A stretch of 10,310 bases of DNA from assembly GCA_913040765.1 (NCBI GenBank), contig CAJWIA010000037.1, positions 1 through 10,310 of the forward strand, given 5' to 3'. Under the pieces are notes generated by a model. It saw nothing but the letters and a program-made list of their open reading frames with translations, was not told the DNA's origin and did no database searches. Of the stretch, positions 1 through 7,338 are shown one piece after another. The position numbers and the translations under genes were made by a program. How positions within the stretch are numbered: the first letter of the stretch is position 1; each line of letters opens with the position of its first letter. The DNA is from an uncultured Anaerolineales bacterium (GTDB lineage Bacteria > Chloroflexota > Anaerolineae > Anaerolineales > UBA11657).

Positions 1-2
1 TA

Positions 3-155
3 TCAAAAAATATAGATGTAACTACTAAGCATGCGGTTGTGATTTCTAGTATATATAGTCCCGCGCAAGAATTGATGCGTGTTGGAAGGGCGGAGCATTC
101 CTGCGGTATTTTCAGTTTACCGAACATTTTATTATATAAATTATATGACAACTAA
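3..155 (+). CDS. 3' end of an upstream gene of unknown function (partial)
   Basis: An open frame enters from the left edge and runs 50 codons to a TAA at 153-155. The other two forward frames hit stops within the first 30 bases. The translation looks protein-like: a hydrophobic patch ([10 protein letters not shown]), a charged middle ([10 protein letters not shown]), then [16 protein letters not shown] at the C-terminus. The stop overlaps the preferred ATG of the next gene by 11 bases, the same arrangement as the wzm/wzt junction further on, which supports a real, translationally coupled gene. I do not recognise the family. In such loci the neighbour is often a dehydratase or glycosyltransferase, but nothing here proves that. 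A chance open frame of this length in AT-rich DNA is uncommon but possible. Confidence 0.45.
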   Translation, partial: SKNIDVTTKHAVVISSIYSPAQELMRVGRAEHSCGIFSLPNILLYKLYDN

Positions 156-1098
156 TTTCTGGAAGGACAAGCGAGTTTGTGTAACTGGCGGTGCTGGATT
201 CTTGGGCTCCGCTATAACTAGCAAGCTGCGCGGACTAGGATGTGGCGAATTGATCACTCCTCGCAGTCGCGATTTTGATTTGCGCATTAATGAATCAATA
301 AAAAAGCTGTACTTTGAGGTGCGTCCGCAAATAGTAGTTCATCTAGCAGCTGTCGTGGGTGGTATTGGTGCAAATAGCGCGAGACCTGCAGAGTTCCTAT
401 ATGATAATTTGATGATGGGGACTCAATTGTTTCACGAAGCTTGGGCATATGGAGTCGAAAAGTTTGTGGCAATTGGCACAGTCTGTGCTTATCCAAAATT
501 TACTCCACTGCCATTCTCAGAAGATAATCTGTGGGACGGCTATCCGGAGGAGACAAACGCACCCTATGGACTGGCTAAAAAAATGTTATTGGTGCAGAGT
601 CAGGCTTATAGGCAGCAATATGAATTTAACTCCATATTTCTATTGCCGGTTAATTTATATGGTCCTGGCGATAGTATTGATAGCGAAAACTCGCATGTTA
701 TTCCATCTCTAATCATGAAATTCTTGAATGCTAAGCGTAGTGGTCAAAAAGAAGTGGTTGTGTGGGGAGATGGTTCACCTACTCGTGAATTTTTGTATGT
801 CGATGATGCTGCGGATGGAATCCTTTTAGCAGCTGAGAAATATAACAGCAGTCTTCCTGTAAATTTAGGTTCTGGACAAGAGATATCTATACTGGATTTG
901 GCCACAACTATCGCAGCTTTGGTAGGATATACAGGAAAACTAGTATGGGATCGCACTAAGCCGAATGGGCAACCGCGTAGAAAGCTTGACGTTAGTCGTG
1001 CACAAAGCAATTTTGGGTTTAGAGCTAGAGTGGACTTTGAAGATGGATTGAAACGGACTGTTGACTGGTATGTTCAGAATAGTGCGGAGTCAAACTAG
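145..1098 (+). CDS. fcl: GDP-L-fucose synthase-like NAD(P)-dependent epimerase/reductase (extended SDR)
   Basis: A 317-residue extended short-chain dehydrogenase/reductase, a normal length for GDP-L-fucose synthase, which converts GDP-4-keto-6-deoxy-mannose to GDP-L-fucose by 3,5-epimerisation and NADPH reduction in the cytoplasm. The N-terminal Rossmann motif is TGGAGFLG (residues 14-21). The active site is T112, C114, Y141 and K145 (GTVCAYPK and PYGLAKK), with H184 in NSHVIP. The spacing equals that recalled for the E. coli enzyme (S107, C109, Y136, K140, H179). [19 protein letters not shown] and the C-terminal [14 protein letters not shown] block are also typical. An upstream GTG at 79 would add 22 unrelated residues and overlap the preceding frame by 77 bases, so the ATG at 145 is preferred because the Rossmann fold begins just after it. 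No clear Shine-Dalgarno precedes it. A related GDP-6-deoxysugar product such as GDP-colitose cannot be excluded. Confidence 0.88.
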   Translation: MTTNFWKDKRVCVTGGAGFLGSAITSKLRGLGCGELITPRSRDFDLRINESIKKLYFEVRPQIVVHLAAVVGGIGANSARPAEFLYDNLMMGTQLFHEAWAYGVEKFVAIGTVCAYPKFTPLPFSEDNLWDGYPEETNAPYGLAKKMLLVQSQAYRQQYEFNSIFLLPVNLYGPGDSIDSENSHVIPSLIMKFLNAKRSGQKEVVVWGDGSPTREFLYVDDAADGILLAAEKYNSSLPVNLGSGQEISILDLATTIAALVGYTGKLVWDRTKPNGQPRRKLDVSRAQSNFGFRARVDFEDGLKRTVDWYVQNSAESN

Positions 1099-1101
1099 GG
1101 A
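1097..1101 (+). promoter_or_regulatory. Shine-Dalgarno-like site for wzm
   Basis: AGGGA overlaps the TAG stop of the preceding gene and lies 6 bases before the GTG at 1108. It supports that GTG as the start. It is one of only two convincing Shine-Dalgarno-like sites in the window. Confidence 0.35.
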
Positions 1102-1107
1102 AATAGA

Positions 1108-1956
1108 GTGAATTCATCTAATTCTGAAGACAAATCATTTGTTACAGTAATAGATTCATCCGCAAAATTTGGATGGTGGAAATATTTACAGGAGGTATGG
1201 TTTTATCGTGACCTTTTTTATTTCTTAGTGTGGCGTGATCTCAAGACCAGATATGCGCAGAGTGTTCTAGGTATAGGGTGGGCAATTATACAACCACTTT
1301 TTAGTATGTTGGTCTTCACGATTGTTTTCGGTAACATGGCTCGTATCTCATCAGATGGTGTTCCATATGCTATCTTTAGTTTTGCAGCGCTGGTTCCATG
1401 GACATACTTTTCTGGGGCTTTGACCGGGGCTGGTGGTAGTCTAATAACCGCACGCGGTATTATCACAAAAGTGTACTTTCCTCGCATCATTGTTCCTTTG
1501 GTGGCAGTAGCCGGAAAACTTTGGGACTTTGGTATTGGACTGATAGTGCTTTTTGGCATGATGGCCTATTTTGGTTTTGGACTGACATCTCAAATGTTGC
1601 TACTTCCTATGGTAACTATCTTAATGATTCTCGCTGCTTCTGGAATTGGAATGTGGGTCACCGCACTCGCAATTCAATATCGAGATATAAGTTATAGTCT
1701 TGGCTTTGGAATACAGTTACTTATGTATGCTTCTCCAGTAGTTTATCCTACAAGTATGGTTCCAGAACGCTTTCGATTGTTATATAACTTGAATCCCATG
1801 ACAAGTGTCATTGAGTCTTTTCGCTCAATATTGTTGTCCACTAATCCCATTCCATGGGATGGTCTGGCAATTGGTTTGTTTGTATCAGTATTGTTATCAG
1901 TAAGTGGAGCTGTTTATTTTATCGGTATGGAAAGAAAATTTGCAGATGTCGTCTAA
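1108..1956 (+). CDS. wzm: ABC-2 type polysaccharide export permease (Wzm/TagG family)
   Basis: Integral membrane subunit of an ABC transporter that moves a lipid-linked polysaccharide across the inner membrane. At 282 residues it has the usual family length. A cytoplasmic N-terminus leads to the conserved interface segment VWRDLKTRYAQSVLG (about 41-55). About six hydrophobic segments follow, near residues 53-75, 90-112, 128-155, 162-188, 196-213 and 251-274. The family-typical QYRDISY (190-196), SPVVYPTSMVP and YNLNPMTSVIESFR (226-239) stretches are present. The start is GTG, 9 bases after the previous stop. The 3' end overlaps the ATPase gene by 11 bases, as expected for the two halves of one transporter. 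The exported substrate could be O-antigen, capsule or another cell-surface glycan; the sequence does not decide. Confidence 0.92.
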   Translation: MNSSNSEDKSFVTVIDSSAKFGWWKYLQEVWFYRDLFYFLVWRDLKTRYAQSVLGIGWAIIQPLFSMLVFTIVFGNMARISSDGVPYAIFSFAALVPWTYFSGALTGAGGSLITARGIITKVYFPRIIVPLVAVAGKLWDFGIGLIVLFGMMAYFGFGLTSQMLLLPMVTILMILAASGIGMWVTALAIQYRDISYSLGFGIQLLMYASPVVYPTSMVPERFRLLYNLNPMTSVIESFRSILLSTNPIPWDGLAIGLFVSVLLSVSGAVYFIGMERKFADVV

Positions 1957-3241
1957 CAACACAGCTATACGCGTAGAGAATATATCCAAGCGTTACCGAA
2001 TTGGCTCTCAAGAAGAGCGTCATCATACTTTGGTTGGAAGCGCATTAAAACTGGCAATGCAGCCGTTACGTAATGCACGCAATCTGCGGAGATTGACAAA
2101 ATTTGCGGCAGATGAGATTGAAAGTCCAGATATTGTTTGGGCTCTCAATGATATTTCCTTTGATGTTCAACGCGGTGAAGTTATTGGTATTATCGGTCAT
2201 AACGGTGCAGGTAAAAGTACAATTCTCAAAATACTATCACGAATCACGTTTCCTACTAACGGTCGTGTAGTAATAAAAGGAAGGGTGGGATCTTTGTTAG
2301 AAGTAGGCACTGGATTCCACCCGGAACTTACTGGTCGTGAAAATGTTTATCTGAATGGTACTATCCTGGGAATGAGCAAAACCGAAGTCGATCGCAAATT
2401 TGATGAAATTGTAGAATTCTCAGGAGTAGCTAAATTTATTGATACTCCAGTCAAGCGGTATTCTAGTGGTATGAGCGTTCGTCTAGCATTCTCTGTTGCA
2501 GCGCACTTAGATCCAGAGATTTTGTTAGTGGATGAGGTACTGTCCGTGGGTGATGCTGGTTTCCAGAGTAAATGTATTGGTAAGATGCAAGATGTGGCTA
2601 GTCAAGGACGTACTGTTATATTTGTCAGCCATGTAATGCAGGCCATAAGAAACTTGTGTGATCGTACTATACATATTGATCAAGGTCGAATTATTAATGA
2701 TGGTCCTACGCAACAGGTTATCAGAAATTATTTGACCGGTGATTCAGAAAATCAGATAGCAGAAAGAGTTTGGGGTGACAAGCATACCCAACCAGGTAAT
2801 TCAGGATTCAGATTGCTTGGATTACGCATCTTAGATTCAGATAGCAATACAGCGCAAGCTTTTCGAACGTCCGAATCTATCAGAATTCAGATTGAGTTTG
2901 AACTTGACAAATTAATACACGAAATTGGAGTTGGTTATGATTTGTTTTCCGCCGATGGTTCTATGGTTTATCGATCATATCATTATGATGATATTCCTGA
3001 GCAGTGGCCCGAGATACAACTAGGGTATAACCGTTTAGAATGCGTTATTCCTGCAGGTATGTTGAATGGGGGTAGTTATGTGATACGACTGTGTGTTTTA
3101 CAGCAAGACATTAAATGGATTCTTAATGGCACTCCCGAACTAAGTTTTGATGTGGAATTTGATCACTCTAGGTCGCCTTTTTTCTTCAAGCTACGTCGTG
3201 GAGTGATTGCACCTGTGCTGGAATGGAAGAGGTCTAGTTAG
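1946..3241 (+). CDS. wzt: ABC transporter ATPase for polysaccharide export with C-terminal substrate-binding domain (Wzt family)
   Basis: Cytoplasmic ATPase partner of the permease, 431 residues from the ATG at 1946. A GTG at 1904 in the same frame would add 14 unlikely residues. The nucleotide-binding domain covers about residues 1-260: Walker A GHNGAGKST (84-92), family motif GSLLEVGTGFHPELTGREN (115-133), signature YSSGM (172-176), Walker B ILLVDE with D196/E197, and H-loop H229. An insert of about 45 residues sits between the first strand (KRYRI) and ALNDISF, as in other Wzt-like ATPases. Residues from about 275 to 431 form an extra, beta-rich domain in the position of the Wzt C-terminal carbohydrate-binding domain. 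In the E. coli O8/O9a systems that domain reads the modified non-reducing end of the glycan before export. Whether this one does so is inference. Confidence 0.93.
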   Translation: MSSNNTAIRVENISKRYRIGSQEERHHTLVGSALKLAMQPLRNARNLRRLTKFAADEIESPDIVWALNDISFDVQRGEVIGIIGHNGAGKSTILKILSRITFPTNGRVVIKGRVGSLLEVGTGFHPELTGRENVYLNGTILGMSKTEVDRKFDEIVEFSGVAKFIDTPVKRYSSGMSVRLAFSVAAHLDPEILLVDEVLSVGDAGFQSKCIGKMQDVASQGRTVIFVSHVMQAIRNLCDRTIHIDQGRIINDGPTQQVIRNYLTGDSENQIAERVWGDKHTQPGNSGFRLLGLRILDSDSNTAQAFRTSESIRIQIEFELDKLIHEIGVGYDLFSADGSMVYRSYHYDDIPEQWPEIQLGYNRLECVIPAGMLNGGSYVIRLCVLQQDIKWILNGTPELSFDVEFDHSRSPFFFKLRRGVIAPVLEWKRSS

Positions 3242-3284
3242 ATGTTAGGTTTCACTGTATCTGTATGTGATGGACACTTCAATA

Positions 3285-3317
3285 AGCAGCCTATATTAAT
3301 GTACTGCTAGATTTTTT
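3285..3317 (+). terminator. possible weak intrinsic terminator or attenuator
   Basis: A hairpin lies in the gap between the ATPase gene and the next glycosyltransferase. AGCAG (3285-3289) pairs with CTGCT (3304-3308). After a two-base CC bulge, TATA (3292-3295) pairs with TGTA (3300-3303), including one G-T pair, around a TTAA loop. AGA and six T residues (3312-3317) follow. The stem is short and AT-rich, so termination would be partial at best. It could set lower expression of the downstream glycosyltransferases relative to the exporter. Confidence 0.3.
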
Positions 3318-3333
3318 CCTTAATAATTTAGAT

Positions 3334-4341
3334 ATGCGAGTTTTCATTTCTGCACCTCATAATAGACCAAGTGGTGGAACCAAGTATCTGAACTTGTTTG
3401 CAAATTTGTTCAATGACAAGGGCATAACTAGCTACATGGTGCTACCAAAAGAGCCTACTCAATCAGGGTTTCTCAATCAACCGGCACCAGTGATTGATTC
3501 AAGTACGATGTTAGAAATGTGTAGTGATGATGATGTGATTATCGATGGTTGGCAATTGGATGAAATTTATGACAGTACCCGTATTGCTTCTGCACGCCGC
3601 AAAATATTTTGGCATCATGGATGTTCGATACCTATAGGAAAAGGTTATAAAGGAGAGTACGTTTATTCTGCTGACTCATGTTATACGGACTACTGGAATG
3701 TAAGTGGTGCTTGCTCTGACTATATTGCATCCGAATATGGTGTTGAATCTAGTGTTCTTCAGTTGTTTTCTCCCGACAATCCAGAAGAATTGTATTCGAG
3801 ATCATTAGATTATAAGGATAGGAAAGGCATATTAGTGTTGTGGGCTAGAGGGGCTTGGAGAATCCTAAAAATGTTGCCGAAGATTAGTGATACCACTGTT
3901 ACTATCGCGTATCCGGGCTATAGTGAGAACACATGGTACGATTTGTTGCATAGTCATAGATTGTTTATCAGCGTTGACCAAGGAGTGCGTTCCACACCGC
4001 TGTGGCAGCGGGCAAAATACAGATTGTTTGGCAAAGAAAATAATTATTGGAAGGTTCCTTCATCACGCCTACTGGGTTTCCCAACCCCTCCATTTGAGGC
4101 AGCGCTGTGTGGGTGTGCTGTAGTTGGGGCACCTATGGGGGGAGGTTTAGAATGGATGACTAAAGACAATTGTTATTTGGCTGAAGACTTGAATCTTGGG
4201 TCACTCTTAGATCAGGTGAATCTTGCGCTTTCTGCAAATGATCAACAACTAGAAAGTAAGGCACATTCGGCATTTGAGTCTGTGCGAATTTTTGACAGAG
4301 AGAAAGCTTGGACAAAACTCTGTAGTTTGTTATCTATATAA
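3334..4341 (+). CDS. divergent GT-B fold glycosyltransferase (GT4-like)
   Basis: A 335-residue cytoplasmic protein with the outline of a GT-B glycosyltransferase. The N-terminal domain opens MRVFISAPHNRPSGGTKYLNLF; the PSGGTKY element (12-18) matches the glycine-rich acceptor-side loop of GT4 enzymes. The C-terminal donor-site region is LLGFPTPPFEAALCGCAVVGAPMGGG (about 246-271), equivalent to the EX7E region, but the first Glu is replaced by Leu (L247) while the second is kept (E255). The usual donor-domain GxGxxKN/RSP segment is not obvious, and residues 205-240 are unusual. The ATG at 3334 starts directly at the first beta strand; no Shine-Dalgarno is evident. It follows a 92-base gap and is 15 bases before the next gene. 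Donor, acceptor and linkage cannot be read from the sequence. Confidence 0.75.
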   Translation: MRVFISAPHNRPSGGTKYLNLFANLFNDKGITSYMVLPKEPTQSGFLNQPAPVIDSSTMLEMCSDDDVIIDGWQLDEIYDSTRIASARRKIFWHHGCSIPIGKGYKGEYVYSADSCYTDYWNVSGACSDYIASEYGVESSVLQLFSPDNPEELYSRSLDYKDRKGILVLWARGAWRILKMLPKISDTTVTIAYPGYSENTWYDLLHSHRLFISVDQGVRSTPLWQRAKYRLFGKENNYWKVPSSRLLGFPTPPFEAALCGCAVVGAPMGGGLEWMTKDNCYLAEDLNLGSLLDQVNLALSANDQQLESKAHSAFESVRIFDREKAWTKLCSLLSI

Positions 4342-4356
4342 TCTAGAAAAACAACA

Positions 4357-5232
4357 ATGAACTATCCTTCTATTTCAATAGTAACACCCTGTTACAATCA
4401 TGCAAAATTTGTTGGGAAGACTATTAGTTCTGTCTTATCTCAGAATTATCCTAACTTGGAGTATTTAGTCATCAATGATGGTAGTACCGATGATAGCGAT
4501 GCGATCATACAGAAATACAAACATGAATTGCATCATTATGAGACCTGGACTGGTTACCGTACTGGTCCGGCTCCGGCAATAAACAAAGGGTTTTTACTCT
4601 CTAGTGGGGACATTATGGGATGGCTAAATAGTGATGATTTGTTAATCCCAAACAGCCTATTTGTAGTTGCAGAGATATTTGCTCAGTTTCCGGAAATTGA
4701 TTGGTTAACAGGAGTAGCAACAACTATTGATATAGAAGATAGATATATACGTTCCAGAAAATATAACAAAAATTTGTATGATTATCTGATTGGTGATTGG
4801 GCAGTCATACAGCAGGAATCTACATTCTGGCGACGGAGTCTCTGGGATGCTGCAGGCGGAGGTCTTGACGAAAATCTATCCATTGCATTCGATTCTGATC
4901 TTTGGAGTCGCTTTTTTTTGCATGCACAGCATTTTCATGTCGATTGTCCGTTAGGTGCTTATCGAAAAGTGCCAAGTAGTACAAGCATAAGGAAAGCACA
5001 GGATTTCGCCGATGTTACCGATAAATCTATTGGTAAATTGAGAGATAAAGTCCCAAAAAATGTTTTGAGCAAGTGTTTACATTACCGTATTTTCAAATGG
5101 ATATTACGTACAATTGGAAGTCCACGCTTGACAAATATAATCGGCATCATTTTTGGTCATGCAAGTTTTGCATACAAGTCAATTACGTATATGCCCATGC
5201 ACTCAAAATGGCGTATTTATTCAGAATGGTGA
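4357..5232 (+). CDS. family 2 (GT-A) glycosyltransferase
   Basis: A 291-residue inverting-type GT2 enzyme expected to add one sugar from a nucleotide-sugar donor to the growing lipid-linked chain in the cytoplasm. It begins with the GT-A strand SISIVTPCYNHAKFVGKTISSVLSQNYP. NDGSTDDS (40-47) is the nucleotide-binding region, NKGFLLSSGDIMGWLNSDD (76-94) ends in the metal-binding DXD-equivalent, QQESTFWRRSLW (152-163) follows, and FDSDLWSRF (178-186) is the likely catalytic-base region. The C-terminal 55 residues are more hydrophobic and basic (FKWILRTIG, IIGIIFGHASFAYK), which may help membrane association. The ATG at 4357 lies immediately before the first strand. The two following genes are also glycosyltransferases, so an operon role in repeat-unit assembly is likely. 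Sugar specificity is unknown. Confidence 0.87.
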   Translation: MNYPSISIVTPCYNHAKFVGKTISSVLSQNYPNLEYLVINDGSTDDSDAIIQKYKHELHHYETWTGYRTGPAPAINKGFLLSSGDIMGWLNSDDLLIPNSLFVVAEIFAQFPEIDWLTGVATTIDIEDRYIRSRKYNKNLYDYLIGDWAVIQQESTFWRRSLWDAAGGGLDENLSIAFDSDLWSRFFLHAQHFHVDCPLGAYRKVPSSTSIRKAQDFADVTDKSIGKLRDKVPKNVLSKCLHYRIFKWILRTIGSPRLTNIIGIIFGHASFAYKSITYMPMHSKWRIYSEW

Positions 5233-5259
5233 AATAGTATTGATGGCTTGGCATAATAG

Positions 5260-6141
5260 ATGAGTCGGGATGCTATTTCAGTTGTGATGCCAGCCCGTAA
5301 TGCATCTTTAACTATTGCTGATGCTATTAATTCTATTTTGCACCAAACTTATTCAAATTTAGAACTTATTATTGTTGACGATAACAGCGAGGACAACACA
5401 TTTCAAATTGCCAGCATGTTTGCATCAGAAAACGAACACGTAAAAGTATTTGCGATGCCTTTTGATGATCCAGACAGATATAGTATTAATATGTTGAATG
5501 TGAATGCTGGATGGACTGCACGCAATTTTGGCATGGAAAGATCCTCAGGGGATTGGATAACTTTTCAGGATGCAGATGATGCATCTTTACTTAATCGGCT
5601 TGATGTACAACATGATTTTGCTACAAGGTATCACTCTTCACACGTGTGTATTGATTGGCAAAAGTATGGTTCTGAATATCTAGGAAAGTATCTTGACGTG
5701 GATGCGATATTAACTGATTGTACTGAGGAACATCTTGTTATTAATTCAGTTCAGATTCTTGATATTGCTAGAAGGTGCAAGGGCATCATTCCATCTTATT
5801 TTGGTTGGATTCATAACCATGTACCACACAGTGTTCGAACATTACGGTTCATTAATAGGCTGTTCTTTGGTGATATCAACACTTCTTATCCAGGTGCTGC
5901 CAACAGTCCCATGCTTAAAGCAGAAATTGCTCGGAAAATATTGTTTCGTCCCCTGATGCAGCGTGTTTGGCCTTCGCGACGGGGTCGTGGGGCTGATCGC
6001 GATTTCAACTTTAATGTCGCAGAATTTGTAGGTGATAGTATATCGGTTAATCTACCCTTATATTTATGGAGACAGAAAGGTGATAATAATAGTGCTTATC
6101 TAAGTCCGCAATATAGACCAGTAGAATCTAAGGGAGTATGA
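5260..6141 (+). CDS. family 2 (GT-A) glycosyltransferase
   Basis: A 293-residue GT2-type enzyme, clearly different from the preceding one and so probably adding a different sugar or linkage. It starts AISVVMPARNASLTIADAINSILHQTY, has the nucleotide-binding VDDNSEDNT (39-47), the stretch GWTARNFGMERSSGDWITFQDADD with its DXD-equivalent at about 104-107, and GADRDF (244-249) in the position of the (E/R)D catalytic-base motif. A basic patch, WPSRRGRGADRD, precedes the last motif. The middle section (130-215, with LDVDAILTD and IIPSYFGWIHNHVPHS) is not a standard GT2 element and may form the acceptor site. The ATG at 5260 follows the previous stop by 27 bases. Its TGA stop is in the same frame as, and 3 bases before, the TTG start of the next gene. 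Confidence 0.82.
   Translation: MSRDAISVVMPARNASLTIADAINSILHQTYSNLELIIVDDNSEDNTFQIASMFASENEHVKVFAMPFDDPDRYSINMLNVNAGWTARNFGMERSSGDWITFQDADDASLLNRLDVQHDFATRYHSSHVCIDWQKYGSEYLGKYLDVDAILTDCTEEHLVINSVQILDIARRCKGIIPSYFGWIHNHVPHSVRTLRFINRLFFGDINTSYPGAANSPMLKAEIARKILFRPLMQRVWPSRRGRGADRDFNFNVAEFVGDSISVNLPLYLWRQKGDNNSAYLSPQYRPVESKGV
6130..6136 (+). promoter_or_regulatory. Shine-Dalgarno site deciding a TTG start
   Basis: AAGGGAG lies 8 bases before the TTG at 6145, inside the last codons of the preceding gene. It is the best ribosome-binding sequence in the window and is the reason for choosing this TTG, which has no ATG or GTG alternative nearby in frame. Confidence 0.5.
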
Positions 6142-6144
6142 TTT

Positions 6145-7245
6145 TTGTCAGTAAATTGTCTTTTTTTGTTTAGACGCGGTCGGGCACATCAATTGCAAAA
6201 ATGGACACAAGGAGAAGGTCCGATTGATTTCTTATATGGTTTCCCGTTGTTGGAAAATGATAAGATCGCAAGTGATTTTGCAGAAGGCGATGATCGGTCA
6301 AATGATTGGAGAAGGCGTTTATGTTATCCTTTTGAAAGCATAATTAGTAGGACAGTCGGCATAGGATTTTCAATCCATATAGCGATTATTCACTGGAGCA
6401 AGATAGTAAAATCTGATGTCGTGGTCTCTACTGTTGACACATGTGGCTTGCCTCTCGCCCTACTAAAATGGCTGAAATTGATAAAAACACCAGTTATTTA
6501 CATAAGTCAGGGTTTAGCTCATCGATTGCATTCGAGAAGAGGCTCATTAATTGGGCGGGTCACTAAATATATATATTCTCGATTTCTACAATCAATTGAA
6601 AGGGTATTAGTGTTGGGAGAAGGCGCTGCATTGCCTGTAATAGAAGAGCTGGATATCAATTCTGATGATGTGTTTGTTCTGCAATTTGGAGTGGATGATC
6701 AATTTTGGACACCTCATTTAGTCGAGAAGCACGATGAGTATATTCTTAGTGTTGGTACTGATGCCGCACGTGATTATCCTACTTTATTGAATGCAATTGA
6801 CAATCAATTTGTAAGAATTATTTCTAGACAAAGAATCCCTGACAATCTGTTAGCTTCAAATGTACAAGTAAGCAGCGAGCATTCCTTTTTAGAACTAAGA
6901 AATATTTATCGTGGCGCACGTTTTGTGGTGGTACCACTTCATGATGTTGATCAGCCTTCTGGACAGAGTGTGGCGCTGCAAGCAATGGCTTGTGGGCGCG
7001 CCGTAATTATTACTTGTACTCAGGGTCTTTGGGAACCTCAGTATATGCGTCATAAGGAGACATGTTATCTTGTAAATCCAGGAGATGTACAGAATCTAAG
7101 GGAGACTATATCTTACTTGTGCGCTAATCCAGAAGAAGTTGAAAAAGTTGGCGCTAATGCACGTGAATTAGTTGAGAGTCGTTATAATGTACGTTCTCTT
7201 GCCAGTGATTTGCAGCGACATATTATAGAATTGGCAGCTGAGTGA
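6145..7245 (+). CDS. GT4-like GT-B glycosyltransferase
   Basis: A 366-residue retaining-type glycosyltransferase with the GT-B layout. The N-terminal acceptor domain includes VVVSTVDTCGLPLALLKWLKL and IYISQGLAHRL (about 92-127). The linker is RVLVLGEGAALPVIEELD followed by LQFGVDDQFWTP (about 179-190). The donor domain carries ILSVGTDAARDYPTLLNAI (200-218), PSGQSVALQAMACGRAVIIT (271-290) and CYLVNPGDVQNLRETISYL. In the EX7E position both Glu residues are replaced (P271 and Q279); the QPSGQSVALQAMACG form looks like a recognisable subfamily variant rather than decay, because everything around it is intact. The start is TTG with a good Shine-Dalgarno, 3 bases after the previous stop. It should act in the cytoplasm on the lipid-linked chain. 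Donor and linkage are unknown. Confidence 0.83.
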   Translation: MSVNCLFLFRRGRAHQLQKWTQGEGPIDFLYGFPLLENDKIASDFAEGDDRSNDWRRRLCYPFESIISRTVGIGFSIHIAIIHWSKIVKSDVVVSTVDTCGLPLALLKWLKLIKTPVIYISQGLAHRLHSRRGSLIGRVTKYIYSRFLQSIERVLVLGEGAALPVIEELDINSDDVFVLQFGVDDQFWTPHLVEKHDEYILSVGTDAARDYPTLLNAIDNQFVRIISRQRIPDNLLASNVQVSSEHSFLELRNIYRGARFVVVPLHDVDQPSGQSVALQAMACGRAVIITCTQGLWEPQYMRHKETCYLVNPGDVQNLRETISYLCANPEEVEKVGANARELVESRYNVRSLASDLQRHIIELAAE

Positions 7246-7338
7246 ACTATTTTCATCCTCATACATATCACATGCAAGTGACTAAAGGTTTCAATCGTAG
7301 GTTCTGCATACAGCATCTAATTATTGTGCAAATGTGTG

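Noticed and set aside
79..144. GTG-initiated 22-residue N-terminal extension of the fucose synthase-like gene
   Set aside because: The extension has no family resemblance, precedes the Rossmann strand needlessly and would overlap the upstream frame by 77 bases. The ATG at 145 gives the normal length.
744..1559. Minus-strand frames within the fucose synthase and permease genes
   Set aside because: They are shadows of strongly supported + strand genes, with compositions typical of antisense translation.
3242..3310. A 22-codon ATG frame abutting the wzt stop (MLGFTVSVCDGHFNKQPILM...)
   Set aside because: It is very short, lacks its own Shine-Dalgarno and ends inside the possible hairpin. A chance frame is more likely than a peptide gene.
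7246..7338. Gap before the gene at 7339, checked for a promoter, terminator or RNA
   Set aside because: Only a four-base-pair stem (TCAC/GTGA at about 7268-7281) and no T-run or convincing -35/-10 pair could be seen.
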